The notes beneath the pieces are model-generated. The model worked only from the letters and a program-made list of their open reading frames with translations, was not told the origin of the DNA and made no database searches. Made by a program: the position numbers and the translations under genes. DNA of 64,000 nucleotides from assembly GCF_019794555.1 (NCBI RefSeq), contig NZ_JAIMEP010000002.1, forward strand, positions 83,485 to 147,484. Direction: 5' to 3'. How positions within the stretch are numbered: position 1 is the first letter of the stretch; every line of letters starts with the position of its first letter. The stretch comes from Streptococcus suis. GTDB taxonomy: Bacteria > Bacillota > Bacilli > Lactobacillales > Streptococcaceae. This document shows positions 43,889 to 53,020 of this stretch, piece after piece.

Positions 43889-44979
43889 TCTACCACCTTC
43901 TCAAGCGGAATTCGGACGGACAGGCGGGTGGGCTTGGCTAGAGAGATAAATTCCAAACTTCCTTTCACCGTTACCAACCTGTCCTTTATGGTATGCAATT
44001 CCTGACCAGTCAACTGGGCAAAGCCTACACCGTTGTCTTCGTAGTGCAAAACCAATTCTTGCTGGTCTTTTTCAAAAACCAAACGGCATTTGCTAGCCTG
44101 GCTGTGCTTGAGCAGGTTGTTGGCCAACTCTCTCAGCACCATAGCCAGCTTGTTCTGGACATGTAAGCTGAGCCGCTCTGCTATTTCCCCGCCCAAGACA
44201 ACTAAGTCCACTCCTGCCAAGTCCAACATCTGCTGTAAAATCTGGAGTTCCTCTGCCACGGTGTGCTGCTTGAGGGACTGGACAATCTGGCGGACCTCCT
44301 GCATGGAGTCCTTGGCCAAGGTCTGAAGATCTGCTACCTCCTTCTTGGCCTGGTCAATCTGGTCGTGGTCTAACAAAGTTTGGACCAGCTCGGCCTTGAC
44401 AGACAGCATGGCAAAGACATGACCCAGTGTGTCGTGCAAGTCCTGACCGATACGGTTGCGTTCGTTTTCAGCTAGCAGTAGGTTAATGGAAGCATTCTGC
44501 TCCTGTAGGCGTTGCTGAAGGGCTTCCCGCTTGGTCTCAATCCAGCTGAAAATCAGCAAGGCCAAGCCAAAGAAGTGGATAACAAGTGCAAAAGCTCTCA
44601 TCTCAAAAGGAACTGGACCAAAGAGAGCCCATAGGATAATAGCCAGCAACAAAAGCCCGTAGGACACCGTCCGATAGGTCAGTCGATTCTCTTTATAATA
44701 CCAGCCCAGCATATTGGACAGGTTGAAGATAAAGAGGGAGAATTGCAGATTGCCCCAAAAACTCATGACGGCGATATAGCCAATCAGGTAAAACCAAGCC
44801 AGCAGGGAATAGAGCTTGTGGTCGGTATAAAAGAGGGAGCAATAGACCAAGGCAAAGAGAATAGTCGCTAGGACAACTGCCGTCGGATTGGGACTATACT
44901 GGGCATAGTAAAAGGGAAAATAGAGAAAGACCATGCCCACGAAGAACATGAGTGGTACCTTTCTTTTTTCAAATATCAT
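43885..44979 (-). CDS. Sensor histidine kinase (HisKA_3, DesK/YvfT-like)
   Basis: 364 residues. About five or six helices over the first 155 residues, then the HisKA_3 phosphorylation motif '[20 protein letters not shown]' and an HATPase domain ('[15 protein letters not shown]' N-box, 'YEDNGVGF' G1). No extracellular sensor domain, so it probably senses the membrane or the neighbouring transporter, as in DesK- or BceS-like kinases. Fourth-last of the operon ATPase-permease-kinase-regulator. Confidence 0.92.
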   Translation of the reverse strand: MIFEKRKVPLMFFVGMVFLYFPFYYAQYSPNPTAVVLATILFALVYCSLFYTDHKLYSLLAWFYLIGYIAVMSFWGNLQFSLFIFNLSNMLGWYYKENRLTYRTVSYGLLLLAIILWALFGPVPFEMRAFALVIHFFGLALLIFSWIETKREALQQRLQEQNASINLLLAENERNRIGQDLHDTLGHVFAMLSVKAELVQTLLDHDQIDQAKKEVADLQTLAKDSMQEVRQIVQSLKQHTVAEELQILQQMLDLAGVDLVVLGGEIAERLSLHVQNKLAMVLRELANNLLKHSQASKCRLVFEKDQQELVLHYEDNGVGFAQLTGQELHTIKDRLVTVKGSLEFISLAKPTRLSVRIPLEKVVE

Positions 44980-44987
44980 CTGTCACC

Positions 44988-45719
44988 TCACTGTTGCTCG
45001 GATTTTCTATTCAGAACCAGAGCAATTCCTAAGAAAATTATCGCATAGCCTAGGACAATTAGCAAGGATTTCCAGAGAAAATCTCCCTCTTGGGCATAGG
45101 TGGTCACCAGCTGGTTAACATGGTAGCTAGGCATAAGTTTACAAACCCGCTGCACCCAGTCTGGAAAGAGGGAAACAGGCATCCAAGAACCACCCATGAT
45201 AGCCAGAACAAAATAAAGCAAGTTGGCCACAACCGACATGGCCTGTTCAGATTGGATTTGCACCAAGAGCAAGCCGATGGCTAAAAATACGATAGAGGTT
45301 ACTAAAAGTAAGAGAGCCGAAATTACCCATTCTTGTGCTGTCATCTCTACACCCTTAACTAAGCCACCCACCGCAAAGACAATGGCAATGGAAGATACAA
45401 AGCAGAGCAAAACCCGCACCAGTTTGGAAAGATAGTATTGCCAGATTGGCAGGGGCGAATGCTGGATAAAGGTCAACCAGCTATTCTTTCTGTCCTCTGC
45501 CAGCATCATGGGAAAGGTGAAAAGGGCAAAGCCCGACATGGAAAAGCCTGTCATGGTCAGCATGTAGGACTGGATAAAGGCCTTTTGCATGGTCGCATCA
45601 TCAAACTGGACCGTTGATGAGAAAATCAGGAAAAAGATGACGGGCATACCGATAGACAGGAGAAATACTCCCAAACTTCTAGATAATTTTACCGCCTCTA
45701 CTTGAACTAATGCTTTCAT
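44988..45719 (-). CDS. ABC-2-type transporter permease
   Basis: 243 residues, six helices of the ABC-2 family ('NLLYFVLAIMGGSWMPVSLFPDWVQRV' region). Overlaps the ATPase gene by 4 bp; the kinase follows after 8 bp. The pair is an exporter of unknown substrate, most often peptides or drugs in TCS-linked systems of this type. Confidence 0.9.
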   Translation of the reverse strand: MKALVQVEAVKLSRSLGVFLLSIGMPVIFFLIFSSTVQFDDATMQKAFIQSYMLTMTGFSMSGFALFTFPMMLAEDRKNSWLTFIQHSPLPIWQYYLSKLVRVLLCFVSSIAIVFAVGGLVKGVEMTAQEWVISALLLLVTSIVFLAIGLLLVQIQSEQAMSVVANLLYFVLAIMGGSWMPVSLFPDWVQRVCKLMPSYHVNQLVTTYAQEGDFLWKSLLIVLGYAIIFLGIALVLNRKSEQQ

Positions 45720-46594
45720 GATTCTTCCTCCCTTGTCTTGTCAAATAAGCTATTGAGCAGGGTCATATTCTGCACTTCCAGGTCCGAAATCCGACAACCT
45801 GCCTCCTGCAAATTCTCCCAAACCTGCTCAATAGCTCGGGTCTTGAAGCTGACCGTATCTTGTTTGTAGCTGATCTCATTGATTTCAGCCAAGCTCTCCA
45901 CCGCCGCCGCAAAGGCAATCGGCAGGGTTACTTCCTTCTCCTGCTCCTCGCTCCGCATGGCAAATGGCGTGGTATCTCTTAGTAGCCGCCCCTGGTGCAA
46001 AACCAAAATCCGCTCCGCCGTATGCTCCACTTCCTCGATATAGTGGCTGGTATAAAAAATAGTCACACCCTGATCCTTGAGCTCATGGACAATCTCCCAA
46101 AAACGCTGGCGGGTCGAAGTATCCATACCCGCCGTCGGCTCGTCCAAGAAGAGCAACTTGGGCTTGCCAATCAGGCAGATGACGAAAGCTAAGAGCCGCT
46201 TCTGACCACCCGATAGCTTGCCGGCCAGTTGATTTTTTTGCTCTGAGGAAAAGCAGAGCAGACTGTCGATTTCCACATCTGTCAGACTATCCTTGTAGAT
46301 GACTTGGAAAAAGCGGAGCAATTCCTTGACCTTCAAGTCCGTTGGAATAGCATTTTCCTGTGGCAAGACTACCACCTTTTCCTTATTAGACTGAGCCTGC
46401 GGAGCCAGACCGTCCAACAAAACCTGGCCTTTCGCCGCCTTTCTATCCCCCAACAAACAAGACATGAGGGTCGTTTTTCCCGCCCCGTTTGGACCGATTA
46501 AAGCTACACATTCCCCAGACTTGATTTCAAAGGAAAGATTGGACAAGATTGTCTGTCCTTTGATGATTTTTTCTAGTGCTTGTACTTCTATCAT
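45716..46594 (-). CDS. ABC-2-type transporter ATP-binding protein
   Basis: 292 residues. Walker A 'GPNGAGKTT', signature 'LSGGQKRLL', Walker B 'LLFLDEPTAGMD', H-loop 'FYTSHYIEE', then a ~70-residue C-terminal domain as in bacitracin/lantibiotic-type exporters. First gene of the four-gene operon. The operon uses more GC-rich codons than its neighbours by eye. Confidence 0.92.
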   Translation of the reverse strand: MIEVQALEKIIKGQTILSNLSFEIKSGECVALIGPNGAGKTTLMSCLLGDRKAAKGQVLLDGLAPQAQSNKEKVVVLPQENAIPTDLKVKELLRFFQVIYKDSLTDVEIDSLLCFSSEQKNQLAGKLSGGQKRLLAFVICLIGKPKLLFLDEPTAGMDTSTRQRFWEIVHELKDQGVTIFYTSHYIEEVEHTAERILVLHQGRLLRDTTPFAMRSEEQEKEVTLPIAFAAAVESLAEINEISYKQDTVSFKTRAIEQVWENLQEAGCRISDLEVQNMTLLNSLFDKTREEES

Positions 46595-46699
46595 TTTTCT
46601 ACCTCCTACTTCTTGAACATCTTACATACATAGTATATCTCGAAAATGAAGTCCGCACTAGAAGACTTTGTCATTGACTCATGTGACAAATGTCATATT

Positions 46700-46803
46700 A
46701 TACTCAACGAAAATCAAAAGTAGCCTAGGAAACGAAGTCAAAGATAGAACTGGAGTTCATCAAGGTAAGTTGACAACGGATAATTTTGATTTTCGAAGAG
46801 TAT
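46700..46803. repeat. BOX/RUP-like miniature inverted-repeat element
   Basis: 104 bp with imperfect terminal inverted repeats ATACTCAACGAAAATCAAAA ... TTTTGATTTTCGAAGAGTAT, flanked by TA. These ends match the termini of pneumococcal BOX/RUP-type repeats as I recall them. It sits between the ABC operon start and dpr and contains no gene. Confidence 0.8.
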
Positions 46804-46814
46804 TAAATAATGCA

Positions 46815-46842
46815 ACAAAAAAAAAGAGTCCTTCTGGACCCT
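46815..46842 (-). terminator. dpr terminator
   Basis: Minus-strand GGGTCC-AGAA-GGACTC (one G-T pair) followed by a run of about nine T. Confidence 0.85.
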
Positions 46843-46850
46843 TCATCTAT

Positions 46851-47369
46851 TTACAACTTAGGAGCTTGACCAAGTTCTGCCTGTAGCATCCAAATATGTT
46901 TTTCAATACTAGCCTTAGCCACATTGAAAATGTCGTTGGTTACGCTGTCACCTTCTTCATCACTGACATCAAGCCCCTTTTGGAAAAGAGCAGCCAGATA
47001 GCGGAACACCTCTACCACACGCGCCAATTGCTCTTCAATCGTTAGATTGTAATCACCAGGAACTTCCTTGAGCTGACTATTTTCACTAAACTCTGTAAGG
47101 GTAGAAAATGGTGCCCCACCTAAGGTGATTAAACGCTCACTCATCTCATCCAAATAGCCATCAATTTCTTCCATATATTCGTCCATCTTTGGATGCCAAA
47201 TCATAAAACCACGACCACGCATATACCAATGAACTTGATGGAGGATGGAATGGGCTACTGATAAATCGGCCACCGCTTGATTCAAAACAGCCTTAGAATC
47301 AGCCAACGATGGACGCGGGCTGAAAGACGCAATTTCTGCTGGAGATTGATAATATTTTTGTTTCATCAT
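46851..47369 (-). CDS. dpr: Dps-like peroxide resistance protein Dpr
   Basis: 172 residues (171 from the second ATG). Ferritin-like DNA-independent iron storage protein forming a dodecamer that oxidises and sequesters Fe2+ and protects against H2O2. The ferroxidase ligands are in '[28 protein letters not shown]' area (His, His, Asp, Glu). The sequence matches S. suis Dpr as I remember it, a structurally studied protein. Directly downstream of a perfect PerR-type box. Confidence 0.96.
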   Translation of the reverse strand: MMKQKYYQSPAEIASFSPRPSLADSKAVLNQAVADLSVAHSILHQVHWYMRGRGFMIWHPKMDEYMEEIDGYLDEMSERLITLGGAPFSTLTEFSENSQLKEVPGDYNLTIEEQLARVVEVFRYLAALFQKGLDVSDEEGDSVTNDIFNVAKASIEKHIWMLQAELGQAPKL

Positions 47370-47379
47370 ATATCACCCT

Positions 47380-47412
47380 TTCTTTTATTTATAATTATTA
47401 TAAATAAAAGAA
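47380..47412. promoter_or_regulatory. PerR box in a perfect 33-bp palindrome upstream of dpr
   Basis: TTATAATTATTATAA (47389-47403) equals the 15-bp PerR consensus. The dyad continues without a mismatch to 47380-47412. It lies 11 bp before the dpr start, where it would block transcription. Confidence 0.92.
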
Positions 47413-47572
47413 GAAAAAATTGCAAGAATTACCCCTCAGCAAATGCTGGCTTATCAACAGACAAATTTCTTGCTATATTAACTTATATACGTTAGACTAG
47501 TAAGTAAGAATAGCATGTGATTTTCTTTTTTAGAAAATCATCGCCCCATTAAACATTCATGGAGGAAATCTT

Positions 47573-47785
47573 ATGTCAGAAGATAAATTAAGTGCAAAAT
47601 TGGATCAATTATCAGGTTCAGTGAAAGAAGGACTTGGTAAACTAACCGGTGACAAGGAAATCGAAGTCGAAGGAATTGTCGAAAAGGGAATCGGAAAAGC
47701 TAAAGAACTGGTTGAAGATGCAAAAGACAGCATCGAAGGCGCAGTACAGGGCATTAAAAATGCATTTGACAAGGAAGACAAATAA
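47573..47785 (+). CDS. CsbD-family stress protein
   Basis: 70 residues, Lys/Glu/Asp-rich, with the CsbD repeat pattern '[20 protein letters not shown]' then '[16 protein letters not shown]'. General stress protein of unknown action. GGAGGAA ribosome site. The leader contains a GATTTTCT/AGAAAATC hairpin near 47519-47540. Confidence 0.88.
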   Translation: MSEDKLSAKLDQLSGSVKEGLGKLTGDKEIEVEGIVEKGIGKAKELVEDAKDSIEGAVQGIKNAFDKEDK

Positions 47786-47913
47786 GATCTAATTCATATA
47801 GATGACTTCCTATAGTCAATTGCTCAAAGTGAAAATAAGGGGTTGTGGGAAATTCAGACATATGGTATGAATTCTACCCAACTCCTTTTTCTTCTGTAGT
47901 GAAAGGAAATAGT

Positions 47914-48369
47914 ATGCTAAAAATTGTTTTTGTCTGTCTTGGCAATATTTGCCGTAGTCCAATGGCAGAGTTTGTCATGAAAGATTTAACAAATCAGGTC
48001 TATATTGAAAGTCGAGCAACATCTAGCTGGGAACATGGAAATCCTATTCATCCTGGAACTCAAAATATTTTCAGAAAACACAATATTAGCTATGATAGCA
48101 CTAAAACATCGCAACAAATTAGTCAGAATGACTTTGAAACATTTGATTTTATCATAGGAATGGACAGTCAGAATGTCCAAGACCTGAAAAGAATGGCTCC
48201 CTCTTCTGCCCAAAATAAAATTTTTCAGTTTACAGATGAATCAGTCCCCGACCCTTGGTATACTGGTGATTTTGACGAAACCTATAGGATTGTTTCGAAA
48301 GGCTGCCAACATTGGTTGAATAAGATTTTAACTATGAATTCAATGAATTCTCAAAAAGACTCCGTGTAA
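47914..48369 (+). CDS. Low-molecular-weight protein-tyrosine phosphatase
   Basis: 151 residues from ATG 47914 (GAAAGGAAAT upstream). P-loop 'VCLGNICRSPMAEF' (CX5R) and the general acid Asp in 'VPDPWYTGDFDETY'. Streptococcal homologues dephosphorylate capsule-related or host proteins. Open frame extends upstream to 47845 but without a ribosome site. Confidence 0.93.
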   Translation: MLKIVFVCLGNICRSPMAEFVMKDLTNQVYIESRATSSWEHGNPIHPGTQNIFRKHNISYDSTKTSQQISQNDFETFDFIIGMDSQNVQDLKRMAPSSAQNKIFQFTDESVPDPWYTGDFDETYRIVSKGCQHWLNKILTMNSMNSQKDSV

Positions 48370-48476
48370 TATTTTTGTAATATTTGTAAAAAAATGGTAA
48401 ACTATATTTGATTCTGTCGGCATCTTATTCCGGTATGATATTAGTTCAGAGTCAAATATTTTGAAAGTGAATTTCT

Positions 48477-48884
48477 ATGAAAGAGATACAATTAGCATCA
48501 ATTAAACCTCATCTAACGCGCAAGAATCTTGAAATCATGACTGTTATCTTATTAGCCTTGTGTGCTTTGTTTACCTTTGCTGGCCGAATGAGTAGCAAGG
48601 AAGTTCTCACCCTCGATAATGGAAAAATCAAGTATGAAGGGTATGTTGTCGCCTCTAAAATGAATGGTCAAGGAAAACTTACCTTTGAAAATGGAGATAC
48701 TTACGAAGGAGAATTCTCCAACGGAATTTTCAACGGAAAAGGAACCTATAAGTCAGCTCAAGGATGGACCTACACTGGTCAATTCAAAAATGGCTATGCA
48801 GATGGAAAAGGAAAACTAACCACCGAAGGACAAGCAACTTACGAAGGAACATTTAAACAGGGGATTTATCAGCATGAGAATTAA
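48477..48884 (+). CDS. MORN-repeat membrane protein
   Basis: 135 residues: one membrane helix (about 20-38) followed by three or four MORN repeats ('MNGQGKLTFENGDTYEGEF', 'FNGKGTYKS', 'GWTYTGQFKNGYADGKGKL', 'YEGTFKQG'). Its end overlaps the acyltransferase start by 11 bp in another frame, so the two are coupled. MORN repeats bind lipids or proteins and may position the partner enzyme. Confidence 0.88.
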   Translation: MKEIQLASIKPHLTRKNLEIMTVILLALCALFTFAGRMSSKEVLTLDNGKIKYEGYVVASKMNGQGKLTFENGDTYEGEFSNGIFNGKGTYKSAQGWTYTGQFKNGYADGKGKLTTEGQATYEGTFKQGIYQHEN

Positions 48885-50673
48885 ATGGTTATCGGTTATT
48901 AGGGTCATTGGACTTTTATTTGTCTTGCTTTATCACTATTTTATTAAACAATTTCCAGGTGGCTTTGTTGGGGTAGACCTATTCTTTACCCTGTCTGGTT
49001 ATCTGACAACTGCACTGCTTATTGATGAATTTGCAGCACACAAAAAAATTGACATCATTGCCTTTTTCCGTCGTAGAATCTATCGCATTTTACCGCCTTT
49101 GGTACTGACTATTTTGCTCGTAGTTCCACTTGCATTGACCATTCGAAATGACTTTATTGCTAATATAGGAAGTCAGATCACTGCTGCATTAGGTTTTATA
49201 ACAAACTTTTTTGAAATCCTATCTGGTGGAAGCTATGAAAACCAGTTTTCTCCTCATTTATTCGTACACACTTGGACGCTTGCAATTGAGATGCAATATT
49301 ATATCATCTGGGCAGGATTTATCTGGTTCATGGCAAGATCTGCTCGGACGATTGGACAATTAAGAGGAACCATTTTCCTCAGTTCAAGTATTCTGTTTCT
49401 CTTTAGTTTCTTGGGAATGTTCATTTCTAGCTTCTTTGTCAGCAACCAGTCAACCATTTATTATTCAACCTTTACGCATATCTTCCCATTCTTTATCGGA
49501 AGCATATTAGCTACAATAGTTGGTATAAAACAAACAACGCACTCCTTCCACAAACTTGTTGAGCAATTCTCTATCCGGAATCTATTACTCATTTTTGCAG
49601 GTGGTTTCGCCATTGAATTACTCCTTCTATTTTTCCTTCAATTCAGCTCTATTTGGACTTACCTTTTTGGTTTCCTCTTGTCTAGTTTGGCAACAGCTGC
49701 AATGATCTTCTCAGCTCGAATCCTTCATGAGAAAACACCTCATATTACTGAACCAAAGGCTATCTTGTTCATTGCCAACATTTCTTATGGAATGTATCTC
49801 TTCCATTGGCCATTTCTCATCATCTTTTCTCAATTACTTCCAAGTTTGGTTGCTGTGATTCTCTCTCTCATTTTTTCTACTATCCTATCAACCATCTCCT
49901 TCTTTGTTTTGGAACCATATGTTGTAGGTAAAGTAGGAAAATTATTTGGTCTAGCGGTCGACTTAAAGCCTTATAAGAAACATATTACCATCGGCTTTTC
50001 GATTCTAACCCTACTAAACTTCGCTATCTGCCTATTTGCACCAAAACTTGGAAATTTTGATAAAGAAAATATGGTCAGCTCACTTTACCAAGCTCAAACG
50101 CAATTGGCCACCACTCGAGCTGGTGTAGAAAATGCTCAAGCAACCAGTTATGAGATTCAAGAGGGGGTAACCATTTTCGGTGACTCTGTTACTGTCCGTG
50201 CTAGCACAGCTGTTCAAACTGCTCTACCTGACGCACAAATCGATGGAACTGTTAGCCGACATCTAACTGAGATTTCCGGTCTAATCAGCTTATACAAGAA
50301 AAATAATACCCTGAAACAAACTGTTGTGGTTGCCTTAGGGACCAATACAAGTGATAATTACCAAGAATTATTGGACCAGCTTGTTAAAGAATTTCCTAAA
50401 GGGCACAGACTCATCTTTGTCACACCCTATGATGGAAATTATACTCCAAGCAACTCACTCGCTTACCAAACAGGTAAGTATGAAAAAGAGTTAGCTGATA
50501 AGAATGATTTTATTTCTATTGCAGATTGGTACCAAGTAGCAAAAGATAATCCAAACATTTGGATCAATACAGACCTTGTTCACTTCAATCTTGAAACAGA
50601 TGGAGCAACAATCTTTGCAACAACCATTAAGGATGCTGTAGAAGCCAGTGCAAATGGACCTATTAAAAATTAA
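48874..50673 (+). CDS. OatA-like membrane acyltransferase with SGNH domain
   Basis: 599 residues. An acyltransferase_3 domain with about ten helices (1-380) opens with 'IRVIGLLFVLLYHYF' and has 'FVHTWTLAIEMQYYIIW'. A C-terminal extracellular SGNH esterase-like domain (about 430-595) carries 'TIFGDSVTVRA' (Ser), 'VALGTNTSDN' and 'DLVHFN' (Asp-His). This is the OatA plan: O-acetylation of peptidoglycan muramic acid giving lysozyme resistance; other wall polymers are possible. Confidence 0.9.
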   Translation: MRIKWLSVIRVIGLLFVLLYHYFIKQFPGGFVGVDLFFTLSGYLTTALLIDEFAAHKKIDIIAFFRRRIYRILPPLVLTILLVVPLALTIRNDFIANIGSQITAALGFITNFFEILSGGSYENQFSPHLFVHTWTLAIEMQYYIIWAGFIWFMARSARTIGQLRGTIFLSSSILFLFSFLGMFISSFFVSNQSTIYYSTFTHIFPFFIGSILATIVGIKQTTHSFHKLVEQFSIRNLLLIFAGGFAIELLLLFFLQFSSIWTYLFGFLLSSLATAAMIFSARILHEKTPHITEPKAILFIANISYGMYLFHWPFLIIFSQLLPSLVAVILSLIFSTILSTISFFVLEPYVVGKVGKLFGLAVDLKPYKKHITIGFSILTLLNFAICLFAPKLGNFDKENMVSSLYQAQTQLATTRAGVENAQATSYEIQEGVTIFGDSVTVRASTAVQTALPDAQIDGTVSRHLTEISGLISLYKKNNTLKQTVVVALGTNTSDNYQELLDQLVKEFPKGHRLIFVTPYDGNYTPSNSLAYQTGKYEKELADKNDFISIADWYQVAKDNPNIWINTDLVHFNLETDGATIFATTIKDAVEASANGPIKN

Positions 50674-50740
50674 ATAAGTATCCTGGAAAATAGCATTAGT
50701 ATTTGTATTTGACGGATTTAATAATCTATACACTCAAAAA

Positions 50741-50780
50741 ATAACAAAATAAGAGCCTGAACAGCTCTTATTTTGTTATT
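50741..50780. terminator. Strong bidirectional terminator
   Basis: Perfect 16-bp stem (50741-50756 / 50764-50779) with a 7-nt loop between the convergent acyltransferase and PAP2 genes; the PAP2 stop codon is inside the stem. Confidence 0.92.
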
Positions 50781-51429
50781 TCTGCTTGCTTTGAAAACGC
50801 CATTCAAACCGTTTCTGATCATAAAATGGGTACATGGCTTGTAAAAGTGTGATAGCCAGTAACCAACCTCCGATAATATCGGTTGGGTAGTGTACCCCAA
50901 TATAGATACGAGATATGGCAACCAATATAGAAATGAAAACGAGAAGGGCTTGAACAGCAGCTCGAGCTAATCCTTTTTTCATACGCTGTTGCATAACGAT
51001 GACAATTGCTCCTGCAATCATCATGGTTGACGCTGTGTGCCAACTTGGAAATGAATAGCCTATTGTATCAATTAACCATTGGATGCTAGGGCGTGGACGT
51101 TGGTAGACATATTTCAGGGCTGTTGATGCTACCCCCATCGCTGCAAAACTAGCAAGTAAAAAATACGCTTCTATCTTCCACTTCTTAAAAAAGTAAAAGA
51201 ATGCTGCCACAAGCAAGGTAATGGCTAGAATAATAACGGTATTTCCTAAAACGGTAATTGATGTCCAAAACTGGGTTGCTCCACTCGGTAGATTGCCACG
51301 AATGGCTGTTTGAATGGTTGAATCAAACCCCGCTAAGGAAGTTGGAAAAAATTTTGCCGTATAACCTAAGATAACAAAAGCTAAGGCAAAAAAGGATGCA
51401 TTTTGTAAATGTTTTTGTTTGTTCTTCAT
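50776..51429 (-). CDS. PAP2-family membrane phosphatase
   Basis: 217 residues, six helices. All three PAP2 motifs: 'KYVYQRPRP' (KX6RP), 'SFPSWHTAS' (PSGH-like, with W) and 'SRIYIGVHYPTDII' (SRX5HX3D). Probably an undecaprenyl-pyrophosphate or other lipid phosphatase. Twenty-three bp after ribU in the same direction. Confidence 0.9.
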   Translation of the reverse strand: MKNKQKHLQNASFFALAFVILGYTAKFFPTSLAGFDSTIQTAIRGNLPSGATQFWTSITVLGNTVIILAITLLVAAFFYFFKKWKIEAYFLLASFAAMGVASTALKYVYQRPRPSIQWLIDTIGYSFPSWHTASTMMIAGAIVIVMQQRMKKGLARAAVQALLVFISILVAISRIYIGVHYPTDIIGGWLLAITLLQAMYPFYDQKRFEWRFQSKQK

Positions 51430-51452
51430 ACCAATAGTTTACCTTAAAAAGG

Positions 51453-52010
51453 TTAAACTTTCTTTAAAATCGGCTGTGCAGCTTTTTGGCAAATATAAAA
51501 TACCGCTGATAGGACAACCCCTTGTAACAGATTAAATGGCAATACCATCATCAATAGGTAATTCCACAAGCCTAAAATTTCTTTAATATCAAAATTTGCA
51601 AATGCAGCATAGACTGGGACTGCATAAACATAGTTCAATAACAACATGACTAAGGTCGAACCGATGGTTGCAACGATTGCTGTTTTGATGTAATTTTTTA
51701 TAGTCTGATCATTTTTCCAGAAATAGGCCACCGCTAAAATAAACACTGACATGGCAGCGATATTCATCGGCAAACCAATAATGGTCGATGGCCCCTGATT
51801 GTTTAAAATCAGTTTGAGAAAGGTTCGAACCAATAGGATAGCAAAACTAGCCTTGGTATCTAAAATTAACAGACCAAACAAGATTGGTACTAGGGAAAAA
51901 TCCACCTCTAAGAAATTCGCCGTTGGAATAAGGGGAAATTTCAAGTACATGAGCAGAAAAGATACTGCTGAGAGAATGGCGATAATCGTCATTTTGCGTG
52001 TGTTTGTCAT
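51453..52010 (-). CDS. ribU: Riboflavin ECF transporter S component RibU
   Basis: 185 residues from ATG 52010 with GGAGGAA upstream. Six helices; 'FPLIPTANFLEVDFSLVPILF' region is the substrate-binding signature of RibU. An FMN riboswitch occupies the leader, confirming riboflavin/FMN as the substrate. The reading frame is open further upstream but there it crosses the riboswitch. Confidence 0.94.
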   Translation of the reverse strand: MTNTRKMTIIAILSAVSFLLMYLKFPLIPTANFLEVDFSLVPILFGLLILDTKASFAILLVRTFLKLILNNQGPSTIIGLPMNIAAMSVFILAVAYFWKNDQTIKNYIKTAIVATIGSTLVMLLLNYVYAVPVYAAFANFDIKEILGLWNYLLMMVLPFNLLQGVVLSAVFYICQKAAQPILKKV

Positions 52011-52076
52011 AAAGGTTCCTCCAATTATTGAAAATTGAAGAAGTCCAAAAGAGCAGGCTAAAAAACCGTGCACTTC

Positions 52077-52412
52077 GCCTTCTCCCATCCAGACTATACT
52101 GTCGGTTGTGGAATTGCACCACATCAGCTTTCGCTCGCAGACTTATTTACTAGATAATTTCTTTTTTGACACTTGTCTAAGGTGGTGGGGACGTCAGCAA
52201 ACCTTCGGTTTCATGACTTATTTTCGAGCCTAAGGTCTCGAAAATCCCCTGTCATCCTATTCAAAAATAGGATGACTTTCACCACGGCGACAAGCGTCGG
52301 ACTTGCGACCTTCGGTCGCTCCTGCTGCCGCCCTCAAAGAAAGATTTTCAAAATAGAGAAACTATCTTAATAAAATCACTGCCGGTCGGGAATCACACCC
52401 TGCCCTGAAGAC
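52077..52412 (-). ncRNA. FMN riboswitch (RFN element) with enlarged P3 arm
   Basis: Minus strand. P1 is GTCTTC/GAAGGC (52407-52412 / 52077-52082). The conserved 5' block 'CAGGGCAGGGTG ... TTCCCGACCGGC' and the 3' block 'CCGACAGTATAGTC' and 'TGGATGGGAGAAGG' are intact, as is the P4/J region with 'TGTGGTGCAATTCCAC'. Usual RFN elements are about 140 nt; this one is 336 nt because about 190 nt with several hairpins sit in the variable P3 arm (about 52165-52350). Confidence 0.92.
52165..52350. repeat. Multi-hairpin insert in the riboswitch P3 arm
   Basis: Contains at least four near-perfect hairpins: GCGACC-GAA-GGTCGC (near 52310), GTCATCCTATT with AATAGGATGAC (52251-52276), ATTTTCGAG with CTCGAAAAT (near 52220-52245), and AAACC-GAA-GGTTT (near 52199-52211) within a GTCA/TGAC clamp. 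No coding potential. It looks like a MITE or RNA-structured repeat that has entered P3. Confidence 0.65.
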
Positions 52413-52471
52413 TCTTCCATCATACCAAAAAAGCCTTGCAAACGCAAGACCTTGAAATGGTTTAGCTACTA

Positions 52472-53020
52472 TTATGATTTCAATTTATCCTGTTCATAGG
52501 TATGGACCAACTCAAGACCAGCAAATTCTTGTTGGCGCAATGCTTCATATACAATCATACAAACCGTATTCGAAACATTCAAGCTTCGCACATGCTCATC
52601 ATTCATTGGTATGCGAATTGCTTTCTCTGGATGTTTTCGCATAAACTCCTCAGGTAACCCCTTGTCTTCTCTACCGAATAGAAAATAATGGATTTTTCCA
52701 TCATCATACTGTTCATCTGAGTATGTTTTATCTGCAAATTTTGACACCAGGTGCACGACTCCCTGTTGACTGGCATACTGCATAAATTCTTCCAGATTAT
52801 CATAGAAACGAACATCTAATTTATCCCAATAATCCAACCCTGCTCGCTTCATTTTACGATCATCAATTGGAAAGCCCATCGGTTTTATGATATGCAAAGG
52901 GCTATTTGTCGCAGCACAAGTCCGAGCAATATTCCCTGTATTTTGTGGAATCTGTGGTTCAAACAAAACCACATGATTTTTTGCGGTTTCTTCAATATAA
53001 TCTAATTCTTCTATATTCAT
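52472..53020 (-). CDS. trmL: tRNA (cytidine/uridine34-2'-O)-methyltransferase TrmL
   Basis: 182 residues from ATG 53020 (AGAGAGG upstream). SPOUT-class knot methyltransferase: '[19 protein letters not shown]', '[14 protein letters not shown]' and '[17 protein letters not shown]'. Methylates the wobble ribose of leucine tRNAs. A 13-codon upstream extension lacks a ribosome site. Confidence 0.93.
   Translation of the reverse strand: MNIEELDYIEETAKNHVVLFEPQIPQNTGNIARTCAATNSPLHIIKPMGFPIDDRKMKRAGLDYWDKLDVRFYDNLEEFMQYASQQGVVHLVSKFADKTYSDEQYDDGKIHYFLFGREDKGLPEEFMRKHPEKAIRIPMNDEHVRSLNVSNTVCMIVYEALRQQEFAGLELVHTYEQDKLKS

Noticed and set aside
47845..47913. 23-codon N-terminal extension of the tyrosine phosphatase
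   Set aside because: No ribosome site upstream and the family starts at the residue encoded by ATG 47914.
52173..52370. 65-codon open frame across the riboswitch insert
   Set aside because: Composed of hairpin repeats, on the strand opposite the riboswitch, with no protein-like composition.
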